DNA of 64,000 nucleotides from Strix aluco (Eukaryota; Chordata; Aves; Strigiformes; Strigidae): contig NC_133971.1 of NCBI RefSeq assembly GCF_031877795.1, positions 16,826,825 to 16,890,824 on the forward strand, written 5' to 3'. Each line of letters starts with the position of its first letter. Position 1 is the stretch's first letter. Of this stretch, positions 25,301-36,600 are shown in pieces. The position numbers and the translations under genes are program-made. A model generated the notes under the pieces. The model ran no database searches and was not told where the DNA came from. It saw only the letters and a program-made list of their open reading frames with translations.

Positions 25301-25368
25301 TGGTATCAGTTTTACCTGTCGGTGTACTGTGCTTGAGAGGCAGGCTGCCCGCAGCGTTGGTGGCTCAT
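10328..25368 (-). CDS. ELL2: ELL2-like elongation factor, N-terminally shortened, copy 1
   Basis: Ten coding exons, in transcription order: 25368-25316, 25132-24969, 22309-22050, 19346-19222, 19079-18992, 17973-17415, 15108-15042, 11702-11531, 10621-10577, 10438-10328 (stop TAG). All introns are GT..AG and phases agree, giving 547 aa (human ELL2 640). Exon 2 reads [18 protein letters not shown] and exon 3 [13 protein letters not shown] and KKPELLTRL, both ELL-domain signatures; exon 6 holds the [10 protein letters not shown] linker; exons 8-10 encode the C-terminal occludin/ELL domain ([32 protein letters not shown]). ELL proteins raise Pol II elongation rate within the super elongation complex; AFF scaffolds bind the occludin-type domain (family knowledge). 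The first ~100 residues of ELL2 are replaced by 17 codons beginning [12 protein letters not shown]. An in-frame TGA 57 bases upstream supports this ATG. Divergence from ELL2 (roughly 60-65% in conserved exons) indicates an old paralogue. Confidence 0.9.
18091..18636 (-). other. Possible alternative terminal exon in intron 5 of ELL2-like copy 1
   Basis: On the transcribed strand a strong acceptor (pyrimidine-rich CTAACTTTCTTTCAG) precedes 182 codons that stay open to a TAG at 18093-18091. Exon 5 ends in phase 0, and reading straight on from this acceptor gives [13 protein letters not shown] and so on, basic and Ser-rich, with no family I recognise. If used, it would make a ~411-aa form without the occludin/ELL domain. 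It could equally be a chance open frame. The same frame is present in copy 2 (38999-38454). Confidence 0.25.
23527..23553. repeat. (CA)n microsatellite
   Basis: About 13 CA units followed by a C run. The matching tract in copy 2 lies near 43884-43911 with slightly different length. Confidence 0.9.
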
Positions 25369-25440
25369 TGTTGCAATGACTGTTGCCAGGACAACTCGGG
25401 CAGTTACGGCGGCCCTGTGACGTCACGTAGGCCCCGCCCC
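25366..25440 (-). promoter_or_regulatory. CRE + X-box promoter of ELL2-like copy 1
   Basis: Reading on the minus strand toward the ATG (25368-25366): a GC box GGGGCGGGGC (25440-25431), a perfect palindromic CRE TGACGTCA (25425-25418) and an RFX-type X-box, GTTGTCCTGGCAAC on the minus strand (25395-25382), one mismatch from GTNRCC..RGYAAC. The surrounding 25.36-25.87 kb is CpG-rich. CRE and X-box pairs are bound by CREB/CREM and RFX factors and are frequent at spermatogenic and ciliary promoters (established knowledge); testis use here is inference. No TATA box was seen. The 5' UTR would be short if transcription starts near the CRE. Confidence 0.6.
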
Positions 25441-27422
25441 AGAGGCCTTCCACCAGCCGCCCGGCTCTCAGATGGGCACATCTCTCCTCCCCTCCACCTG
25501 AGGTGGCCAGTGGTGGCCCTGGGCACTGCGAGGCCCGGGGAGGCCAAGCCAGCCTCCCCTCGAGACCCGCGCGCGGCCCGCGCCCTGGTCTCCCCTCATC
25601 TTGCTTCCAAAGATGTCCACCCGCGTCGTCACCTGCTCTGTGCCTCTGGCTGCGCTGAGGAGTGCGTGGGGTCCACCCGCCCGCTTCTGTGAGGATTCGT
25701 GTTGGAGAAGAGGCACTCAGAGCAAACGCTGAGTGAGGGGAAGGACGGTGACCTCTCCCCGATAACGTCAGGGTGGGCGTGGGGCTTCAGGCAGCCATTC
25801 CGGAGGAGCCCAGCCCTCCATGCTCAGCCCACACGCGCACCCGCAGTGCGCTGCGTCCGGCCAGGAGGGCACCTCGACTGACTAACAGCGGCTTTGTTTA
25901 AACTGGCCTAACTGTCACTGCTCTTAACGAGTACACTGTGTGGCACCCGCCATTGCAATGGCTCTGAACAGAGAGAGGATACTGGCTTTAGCTCACCCGA
26001 AAACACTTTAGCCACCCTCAAACTCCCCATCAAGCCTCCAAGAAGGGTCAAGAATCTCATGTCTCAATTTACCACGTCATTTCTGAAAGTCAAAGCTGGA
26101 CCAAGGCCCTGACCAACATTTCAAGATGATCCAGCTACAGTTTTGTCCATAGCCTAGGGCTAGGTATTGATCCCTTGTTCCAAAATCCCTGCATTTGCAA
26201 CAGAAATAAAGGTCCTTCTTGCCATCTAAAGCACAGCTTTTATCCGTTGCCTGTTTCCTTTCACCACAGGAACAGTCGAGCACTGACTGAGATGATGTGT
26301 AATCCCTCTCCTCAGGCTGGGCATTTTCAAAATCCAAGACAGTCTTGAAGCCAGACCTGACTGGAGCACAAAATTAGACTAGACACCCTGCAGAGGTCCT
26401 TTCTGGTTTTATTTTCTTTTAAATGACTCTGTGTGTAACACCACACAAGTTTTGCATTAACTTTGCAGGCACTTTGCACAAACTGAGAGCTGGCTACAAA
26501 GGACCTCACGAAAGCTAGTCTGAATTAGATTTTGAAGAAGATTAGTAAAACCACATTAAAACTACCTAGACTGCTATCTGGAATTATTCAGAGCTAAAGC
26601 AGCTTAAATTTATTCTTACTTAAAAAACACAGTTTAATTTAACTGAAGGTGCTCCTTCCTAAAGGAGAGAGTGTCATCAGAGATGCTGGGGAGGGGCAAG
26701 CCACGAGCGGAGGCAGGACCTCTCAGCCCTGGCATGCACTCCTGCCGCTTGCTTTCTGCCAGCTGTGGCAGCTGTCTGGCCCCTTTCAGATACAGTTTAA
26801 CAAAAAAAAAAAAAAAAAAAAAAAACAACACGAAAAACCAAAAGCCCACACTGCCCCAGGCTTGCCCAGGTCTGCCACTAAACCATCCGGCTTTTTGCCA
26901 ATCCCATCAGTTAAATGAGTTCACTGAAAGGTTGTATTGTAGTAGAAGAGACCTAGCGCAAGGGGACAAAGAGGAGGATGGGGATGGTGAGAGATCTCCT
27001 GTTAGGCAAAGAGCTATTAAATCAGCTCATTCGCTTATTGCTCCCAAAACCCACTATCTAGAGAAATCTCTGTTCTGAAATTGAGGGCACAAGCTCGCCT
27101 GTGACTGAGAACCTGAACAGCGTCCACGTGCCTGTTTGCTATCAGCTTCCCAGATCAGTGCATAAACTCTGCCTGTGATAGCCCAGTTAATCAAATGGGA
27201 CAAATAGTTATTCAACACCACTGGACAACATTGATACGACGCTGAACGTAATCTTCTAGAAGCTGAAGCAAACTAATGCAAAAGCAGGGCATTTTCTTGC
27301 CTTTTCGGGAGATGTTAACACTGTTCACTTTGACTCAGAGAACCAGGACAAGGTGCTGCTGTATTACATTTGGCTTCTGAAACACCATGGTCACGCAGTT
27401 ATGGATAAGGTCACCGATTTAT
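25441..27422. other. Upstream flank of ELL2-like copy 1
   Basis: CpG-rich to about 25870, then ordinary sequence with an A run at 26802-26824. I looked here for the N-terminal ELL2 exons and found nothing resembling them. Open frames on both strands are short and unrecognised. Confidence 0.45.
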
Positions 27423-27458
27423 GTTCTCTTCTAATATCTTGGCAGTGTTATTTCTAGC
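27423..27458 (+). repeat. 36-bp boundary repeat at the duplication junction
   Basis: Identical to 47775-47810 and three mismatches from 7064-7099. Its left flank matches the right end of the unit, and its right flank (TGTTCTCTAC) matches the left start of the unit, as expected for a crossover inside this short repeat. Confidence 0.85.
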
Positions 27459-30400
27459 TGTTCTCTACTTGCCTTACCTGAGCCCATCAGCTAAAGGACT
27501 CTGCTATTCCGCCATGTGGGAGTGGGGTACAGCCTTCAGCGTCTAGGAACTAGTGAGGTGATAGCAGAGGGTGTTGAGGCCTTTGTTGCTTTCCCACTGT
27601 GTAAGCACTATGCTGCGTATTTGTTGCAACCATGTCCAAATCACCACTGGCCTTTCCTCTTCACTTGTTTTTGCCCATATCACGATCTTCTCTGACCTTA
27701 GAAGAGGAGCCTCCTTTGATTCCACCAGCAGCCGTCAGACACAGCGACAGTATCTTGGGGACGTTCACTGCTCTGGAAGTGCAGACAGGACCTTAGATGC
27801 TTGATAGCTGAGCGCAAGCAAAGGGTCTGCGTAGCAAGGTCTGTGTGTGCTGGCGTTTGGAGAAGCAGCTGGCGTATGGATCGCAGGTTTCCTCAATTTC
27901 TTGGGGTTTCACTCGAAGGGGAAAGCGAAGGTGGTGAGTTTGAGAGTCCCTCTGAAGTGTCGGCATCTCCTATAGACAGCCGAGATATTTTGGTTCTGTA
28001 AAGATTTGATTTGAACGCTGGTTCCTCCAGAGGTATTACACACATAAAATTCTCTGCCACTGCAGTTTACCATTAAGGTGATTCCTTTCGGGGAAGAAAG
28101 TTGAGAGGAAAGTGCACTTGTTCTAGAGAAACAATCTTGAATTAGAAGAACAGTGATCTCTGCTAGCTAACAGCTGAAGAAGGAAAACACCTTTTGTGGT
28201 AGGTGTTGGTTCAGAAAGTCTCTTGGGTCAGAAAGAGCTGCCAGGAGGGTATTGCCCAAATTCAGTGGGATATGCCTCCTGAAGTAGTTCTTTTCTTGTC
28301 TTTACAATACTACCTTCATTTTATAGGTAATATTTATTTTATAGGAAGTGCTGAAGAGGTGTAACTTGTTAATGTTTAAGAAGGGTTCAAAAGGGTCTGC
28401 CAGCAGTGAATGCCACTAATGCAATGCACGAAAACTTAGTTTGCAAGCAGTATTGCTCGAGAAGGATGATTCCTCCCTCCCTGCTTCATGCAAAAGGGAA
28501 GGATGTGAGGTGAATATAGTCTCCTAAAATTTCTCAAGGAGCTGCATGGGTAGTTAGACACACAATGACTCTTTTATTTAAGACAACTTGGCTTTAATAG
28601 GAGGTATTAAGGCCTTCGATTAAGGCCTTTACAGTACCTTGTCCGGTCTGATGGTGGTCTGCAGCGCGGGACCTCTGAAGTAGCGCTAACCTCCAGCGGC
28701 AACACGTACACGGCCTCTAAACCAGAAGATGTGCGCGATGGCAAAAGGGGGCAGGGGGGGAAATCAGTTAGCTGCACCGGGTCTCAGTTCTACAGTGACA
28801 GCACTGCGGGTGATCGCCAGCCGTCGAGACGGTTGTAGCAGCGCGGCTTGTCCCGTCCTGGCGGTTAACGTCAGACCCGGGCACACAGTTTAGGTAAAAA
28901 GCCAACAACTGCCAAACTGGGTCCCAACATCAGGATCTTCCCACCGTTTTAATCTGAGCAGCAGCTCTGTCTCTAGGTTGAAAGCTGGGCCCCCAGCGCG
29001 CGGGCAGCAGAACTGCAGTGAAGTTAACAGCCCCTGCGTGCGCAGGCTGGGGACCGAATGCAGTTGTTAAACCCAGATGAACTCAGTTCTTAACAGGGAG
29101 CAAGACATCTGCCCTTCATTTCGCCACTTGAAATGCGGAGGGAAACCAGCTGTGCTAATCCAAGGGACCCAGAGTCAGCCTGGTCTCCCGTCGGTAGCAC
29201 CACTATCGCTGGCAGGCAGCAGAAAGGGATGCGCCTTCCTCGCTATGCCGTCTTCACAAACATGTATCGTCTCTGAACGCAGAAATTTAAGGCAAAAATT
29301 CCATCGCTCCCATTTACCTGAACGCGTGTTTTCTGGCAGTCAGACATTTTCTGGTTTACAGTGATAATACAACAGTTTTTTCTGTCTATCAGCAATACTA
29401 CCAAAACTTTGGCAAAAGGTCCAAAATCAGATTTGTAAACATAATGCTTCCCTCTTCAATTGGCAATACGTTGAAAAGACAAACACAGTAAGACACACAA
29501 AGATTTTGCTCAATTTTGACCAAATAACCTGCGTTTTCACCTGATAAAGTAAGCAATGGCTTGCATCAAAATAAACAAAAAAACTTCATGAAATGAAAGC
29601 TTGTGCTGTTTGGTGATCACATCATTTTACAGTTAAATACATCTCCTCTTTGTTGTCTTCTTGGCACCCAGGACAAAAATCTTTAAATACCTATTTCATG
29701 CAGGCCATAGCTTCTTTGCATATCTCTCTTCAAAAAATACTTTAAGTAGTATATAAATAGGTAACCTACATGTCTAATTCCATAATCTTGCCCCCAAACT
29801 ATATATCTGTTTCATTTTGGTAAAGTATCAATTTCCCCAGTATTATTAAAGCTGACAAATGACCGAAATGGAAATGCTCTCACCTTCCAGAACACAAGTA
29901 GCAATTCTGTAGGAAAAAGCCTACAGCAACACTCGTCAGTTGTTTTAACCTGAGCGTTTGGCCTACTTAGAGTAGCAGCTTGGTTTTTTTCCCCATCGCA
30001 CACGCTCACACCCACGCATTCTCGCACACACGCAGTACAAGCACACGCTTCCAGACACCGATAGGCCACGTAGTGCTTCCCAGGTGCTTCGGCAAAGCGG
30101 GAAGCAGTGCAGCTCATGATTTAACTACACTAAATATTCACAACCAAACACCTTAAGGCAACCAGCCACTGCAACGGGGGGTTTAAATTGCAGGGGCGAG
30201 TTTCTTTTGTCACAAAATGCCCTGTATACTGCACATCTACGTGCCTCTTTAACCCTCCAAAACAATGTGGTTTTTTTGTTTTGTGCTAATTTCTAAACCT
30301 TCTGCCATTTAAGGCAAAGAGTTTGCATTAACAAGAAAGGTCAGAAAACAGCCTTACACCTATCCATCTGCGTTTCAGGTTGCTACAATGTTTTCCTAAT

Positions 30401-30690
30401 ATGGGCACAACTTCATAGTAAAGGTACTGGCTCCCCAGTCATCTACTGCTAAAACTAATTAAATGCACAAACAAAAATCTTGACGAAAAGAAGGGACCAG
30501 AAGAAGCAGCTTTAAATACACATGTAAGCAACATCAACAACAATAAAAGTAGTTAACTCTGCTAATACGGAAACTTCTGTAACAAAAAGGTTCAATGCTA
30601 CCTTTTAGAATCTTAGGGAAACTAATCTTAAGTTTTAAATAAATAAGCTTCTGTCCATTCACGTGTCCTGGTCGAAGCAGGACACTAGTG
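27459..30690 (-). other. 3' UTR/flank of ELL2-like copy 2
   Basis: Equivalent of 7100-10327, with the same candidate AATAAA positions shifted by about 20359 and the same CpG-rich patch near 28640-29060. A 4-base insertion near 29576 distinguishes it from copy 1. Confidence 0.4.
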
Positions 30691-33600
30691 CTATAACTCT
30701 TGTTGCTGCTCGTCAAATTCCCCTACTAGTTTCTTAATGTGAGACAGCTTGCTGTGGAGATACTGGCATCTACACTTCTTTTCAAAGTAGCTGGGGCTAG
30801 ACTGTAAAGATAAGATAAAAAGAAAATCATGGCATGAAAACGTTTCTGCAGAGTTAAATATTTCATGTCCTTTGCTTAAAAATACCCTTGAGCCAGGCTC
30901 AGTGATTACTACCTCCCACAAATCTGGTCTTACACATACCTCTTTTAACTTTCGGTACTCTTCTAAGACTTCCTCACAAAGCATCTTCAAGGAAAAAACA
31001 AACAGACAAACAAACATGAAGACAACATGAAGAACATTTCACTACTACCAGAAAATGCAAAAATAACCTCCCATCCCCCCACATCACCCCAAATCTGCAA
31101 TTAAACGTGTAAATAGGCAACAAAAGGGGCATGTGTTTGACGATTCCCTTTGACAAGTCGCTCACGCTGCTGTCTGTTTGCAGACAGCTCAGATAGGTGG
31201 AGTTTGAGGGCTGAACAACTTTTTGCAGGGTTTTTTCAAGCTTCAAAAATCCGGGCTAGCCCACACAGGGTCTGAGGATGTATGCCCATTCTAAAAGGTT
31301 TCCCTTTGTCTAGTTGAGCAGTACCGGGGATTTTAAAATACTCCTTCTGCTCACAAATACACTTGCAATCTGACCAAAAACTAAAAAAACGCCAGCCAAG
31401 AATCCTCAGCGTGCACACAGAATTAAAGAATTCTGGTACTGAACATGAGGAATTTGTATGTCCAAATCAGAGAAGTCTGAGTGGAAGGCCAGAGTATCAG
31501 TTTTTGAACACCCTTCTCTGCTAGAATCATAGCTAGCATCAGGAAGATGGGTAACCTGTGGCTGCAGGTTTAGTTAAGGGTATAAAACCATGGGAAACAG
31601 AGGGTCAGGAAAGCTTTGGGATTACAGCTGCTGGTTTCCACGCGCTTCCAATCTTCTCCCCGATCTGTGTAACAGCACCGCAGCACCCCCACGCCTCGAC
31701 AGCGAAGCATGAGCCAGTCTGGCAATTCCAGCCCTGCGACCGGTTACTCAGTCTCAGGTGTTCGTTTTAAAACCACGTCAATATAATTTAACAGATATAT
31801 ATACTGAAAGGTCTGCCTGTGCTGAAAATGTGGGCTTTTGGAAGGGATAAGAGGGAGATGAAACACAATCCTCACAGTTTTATCCTTCTTTACCTTATAT
31901 TCTTTGGACCCTGGAGAAAGCATGTGCCGTTGTGCATCAAGACTCATGAATTGCTGGCTGATCCTCTCCATCTGAGCATACAAGTTCCTGTATTCATCAT
32001 ACTCTGCACAGAAGTCATTCTTGTAACGCTGGCGTTGCTCGTATGAGACTATGGCTGTGTATTTTCTGGTGCAAAAATAAGCACACATGCAATTTCACAC
32101 CAAGGACATAATGAATATCAAGCACAGACACCCAAGCTTTAAGTCAGTTAACTACATGACTGACTGCTTCTACAAGTAAGCACACGTGCTCCAAGGGAAA
32201 GTGTTTAGGTAATTACGGAAATCTACCATATTTCTGTGAGAGCTGTTTGCTAATATTTTACTTCTTAGAGTGTCATTCACAAGGTGCACAAGGAAGGCGT
32301 AGCATACTTAGAAAACATGAGCAATCATTCAAATATAGAAGGATCAATAAATGCATCAGCTTCAGAGAGAGAAGAGAAACTGCTAGATTATAATCTCTTT
32401 CTATGAAGGGAGAAGTTCATTAGATTATATTTACTTTTGAAAATTCATTTCCATTACATTTTTGGAAGGGACTACATTTACAGTGTTGGATGCAGTCAGA
32501 TAGGCACAAATGTAGCCAAAAACCTAACAGCCAAGCATAGTTAATGATAACGTTTTATTATTTTAGGGAACACCAGTTCCACTGATGTCCATTCAACTAA
32601 GGCACTTGCAATACAGCAACAAAAACAAACTGCAGAGAGGTCTGAAACAAAAAAAAAACCACCATCACATCACCTCCTAAGGAGGGAAAAACCCTTAAAT
32701 GCTTAAAGCCACTGAAGCGATTGAAACTTTCTTCATTCCCCTCTCCCTCAAATCACCAGGAGCAGATTTAACACTGTCACACCAGTGCTTCTGGTCCTCC
32801 TAGCCTAAAGACCCCGTTCTCTTTGGGTGACACAGGCACCTCCACACGGGGACAAATCCTTCAAACCACCTTTAGATTAATTTTAACGAGCAGTAAAACT
32901 TTAACAAGTTGAAAGTCTGCACCAATGCAGATGACAACTTTGCTCAGTGATGTATCCCAGGCCAGAGGCACCTGGTTAGAGTGCTGGATGGTTTTTAAAA
33001 GAAAACTACAGGTGCCCCCCAGCATTTTGGGAAGGACCTGTGAAGCTTGTGCACAGTTACATCCCACAGCAGGAGTTGAGCACAGGACTAGAGCCCAGCA
33101 GAGCACTCGCAATGTAGGCGTGTGCAGAGGGAAGAAATGAGGATAGAAGTGGGGAGAAAGGTGAATCTGTTTGGTTGGTCTAGCTCTTCCTTAAGCTTTG
33201 CCTAAAAAGCTTGAGTTCCTTTACTCTCATCATCTTTCTTTAGACTAAGATGGAAAGTATCTTTATGCTAAAGCTGTGATTATACTCATGAATTATAGAG
33301 CACTTAGACAGGAAGAGAAATTGAAATAAACTACCAAAGTCCTTTAAACTGGATCAAATTGTAGGTGCTCTCAGGTTTCAATCTTTCTGTAGTGATCAGT
33401 CTGAAACAGCACACCCTAATTTTTTTCCAGGACACTGTGGCCAGTAGATTATCTGTGAGATTGCTCCAGATGTTGCTCCTTTCACAGGGAAGTCTTCGTT
33501 AAGGTTTTTAATCCCAGTCAGAACTAAACCAACTTCATGAAACCTTGCATGAAGGTTTCTTTGGGGTTTTTGGGTTTTGGTTGGTTGGTTGGTTGTTCTT

Positions 33601-36600
33601 TTGTTGGTGGTCGTTTTGTGTTGGGGTTTTTTTTAAACTTTTAACAGTAGCTATTGGCATCCGGCTTTAATACTAGATTACATCAAATAACCCTCCTCCT
33701 CAGTATCCCTGCCCTCAGCTGACTGGGAAGCAGACAGCGGGGAGCTGGATCGCTTCATTGGCACGCAGCAGAGGCCAAGAATTAAACATCGGTTTGAGTT
33801 CTCAGCCTAACACGTGAAGCACTAAACTGCTTCCCTGCAGGGCCAGACTTATTTCAGTCTTTCCATGGAGCATCACTTAATAGAGTAAGTGAGACGCACA
33901 GTGCTGCCATGCCGTCTGCTTCAGCACAGGCAGAAGATGCTCCAAAGTTCAAGCGCTAGGCGGAGGCCTGACCTCCCTTGCTGATGTTACTCCTCTGACA
34001 GAAGCTGCTGAACTTGGCAATTCGCAGCGTTTTAACACACTTCTCCCTCCTCTCCTGCACCGCAGACACGACCATGGGCTCAGCGCCGCTGCTGCGGCTG
34101 ACGCTGGGCAATTGCGCTGCTAGGAAGTGTCGGGCTCGTCCTGGCTTTACCTGTCGGGGTGCTCGTTCCAACTCTGAGCACCGAAGGCCCCTCAAAACCT
34201 TCTCAAACTCATCCTTCCAACCGAGGAAGGAGCTTTAGACTGCTCCCCACTGTGCCCATCCTCCCCCCAAAAAGCCCATTTTATTAGAAATTCAGGTGGC
34301 GCTGACCACGTTATTCCACAATTATTCCAGTGCGGCCTCCTTCAACTTTCACATTTTTTAAAAAAGGCCACCAGTAAAACAGTGGGGGAAAAGCCCAGAC
34401 ACTGGGCATTTGCAGAAGCTACTTCCCCGTTTTGCAACGGTAAAGACAAACCCTCCTCCTAGGAAAGTTTTGATACTGTCAAGAACTATTTAGGCAACCA
34501 AATGATTCTGGTATTAGAGGTATTTCATTTTGAAGCAAGTTCTTTAACACTTGTCACGGATGAAAAGCTTTTTTATAGAGCAGGTAAATCTCAGCTTTTT
34601 GGAAATGTCAATCTGATGTTTGACAACTTGTTCAGGAGCCAAAAGTAAACTCACCGGGAAGTCCTTCTGTAGTTTTACAGACTGCAACATGGCAGTCACT
34701 GTAGGTATGTTACCTTTCACATGCAAGTTTGATGTATTTTTATCTTGCTTTGTAGTCAAAATTAAGCAGGTAAAAGTTAAAATCTGAACTGAGGTTCTTC
34801 TGTTTTCTCTAGCTCTTTGGTCTGCAATTCTGCGGTGAAATTGGATATTTTGCTGCAGCTTCAAGTTAGCCAGTGACCATTTTACATCAAAGCTTTAGAA
34901 ATAACTTTGACGGTTAACTCCTGTTAGCTCACATATAGGCTTTGTAACTCTGGACTTTAAAGTCTGCTACCTTCCCTCCCCACTTTCCACCTTAGAATGC
35001 ACTAAGCAGTGAAAGTGCAGGAAAGGTGTTCGAATTTATGTATTCTAGCATTCAGCTTTCCTCCTGTTTTGCCTTGCCTCTAAAAAGAAAACAGCGCAGG
35101 TTCGTGTTCCTTTCTTATGGTGTTCTTGAAGAAGAATGAAATTAAATGTTTTACGTCTTCTTCTAAAGGGTATTAAAATTACCTTTTATGGCTTCTTTTC
35201 GCACCGCAATAATTAAGGGACACCCTCAGAGTTTAAAACTTGCAGGTAGTTGAATGAGGCAGCTGGGTGACTTGAAGGAACTTGTCATTATTCTAAAACT
35301 ACATTTTGGTCAATTCTCAATTTTGTAGCTAAACGAGAGTTTTTATAGGTGATTTTTCATCTGCTTCAATGAGTGGCAAGAAAGTTAATTGTTATTTTAC
35401 TCACGTGAAGTAGTCTGGTGGTTGGCTTGCTGAAGGAGAACCTGTGGAGGCAGTGCAAGTTTCTTCAACTCCTACAGAAAAGCAGAATTTTGACACTTGC
35501 GGTAAACAGATTTTTAATGTAGCCAAACAATACCAGCTTAATGGGCTTGAAGAAAGCCTTTAGAGTTTTATTCTCACAGTAAATTACTTGGAATAAGCTC
35601 TGTAAGTTAATAATAGGGCTCACATGACCTTCTCCATAGTAGGCAGTACCGGGCTTTAGAAAGAGGGCACGGCTACTTTATTCTACAGGTTCTGCGCTAC
35701 CGCAGTATTAACCCAAGGTCAGCTTTTCTTATTTGAAGACACGATGTGGCGTCTGCACAGCCATTCAAATTATGCAGCAACAGATGTGGCTGCACAAAAG
35801 ACAACAGCTTGAGATGTATCTGTATCTATGTAGATATAGATGTATCTCAACGTCCAGGTTCCAGCAAGAAATAGAGCAGAAAGCTGAAGTTCTTTTCGTG
35901 CCATGTTTTTATCCCTCCTTCCCTGCCAATTACAGGTATCCGAGGTCAGATTTAATTTCAGCACTCTAAGCAGGAAAGTCAGGAGCATTGTATATAGGTT
36001 CCTGGCATTCAGGCTTCAATGACCTGCAACAAAGACTTGCTCCTCATTAACGTGGCAAAACTGGGTTTGAAAGTTATTTGCACTTGTAAATTGCTCTTTT
36101 GCTCTTTCAAATGGCATTATGAGAGCACAGTACACTTAATCTCTAGTCCCTCTTTTTAAAGGAATATTTCAGGAGCCTCCTGACTTTTTGGTAAATAAGA
36201 AAAATAGCGGCCATAAGGAAAAGTTAGCTGGAACACGGAGGAACACTCAAGATCTTGGTAATCTCTCTCTGCTTTTCATCTGGGGTCTTGCAGTTAAAAA
36301 ACACACAGCCCTATATATTCTTTGTTTTCTTCCACTGCCACTGCTTAAACACAGTATTTCTGCTAAAGCTCGACTGTTCTTGCAATCTCTAAGCTCTCCG
36401 AGCTTTAGGTCATGGGGGAAAAAGAACTATCATGTGATGTTCTACTCTATTCTTTTACTTTTAGTATTAAAATTATTACGCAGTACAGCAGGAGTAGAAA
36501 AAGTGGTGTAGAAATGGGAACAACATTTGAGAGAAATGCAAACAGTAATATTAACGGTCGCGGTATGTACAATACAACTTAGGTGAACAGTTTCACTGCG

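Larger units (their letters stand above)
10622..25315 (-). other. Introns of ELL2-like copy 1
   Basis: The introns carry no recognised gene. They contain a GGTT-type low-complexity tract near 13200-13270, a (CA)n microsatellite near 23527-23553, A-rich runs near 22329 and 23079-23104, and a T run near 24446-24459. Intron 5 (17974-18991) contains a long open frame on the same strand, listed separately. Confidence 0.5.
7100..27458. repeat. Tandem 20.36-kb segmental duplication, copy 1
   Basis: This block is repeated directly and in the same orientation at 27459-47810. Matching positions are offset by 20359 at the left end, 20363 in the middle and 20357 toward the right, reflecting a few small indels, mostly in homopolymers. 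By eye the copies differ by about 40 substitutions and fewer than ten length changes, near 0.2%. The block contains one complete ELL2-like gene on the minus strand, with its promoter near 25.4 kb and its 3' end near 10.3-8.2 kb. Confidence 0.95.

Noticed and set aside
25282-25692. Plus-strand open frame of 136 codons across the CpG island, present in both copies
   Set aside because: It runs antisense over the ELL2-like first exon and promoter; CpG-rich composition explains the open frame. A divergent transcript is possible but not a supported protein.
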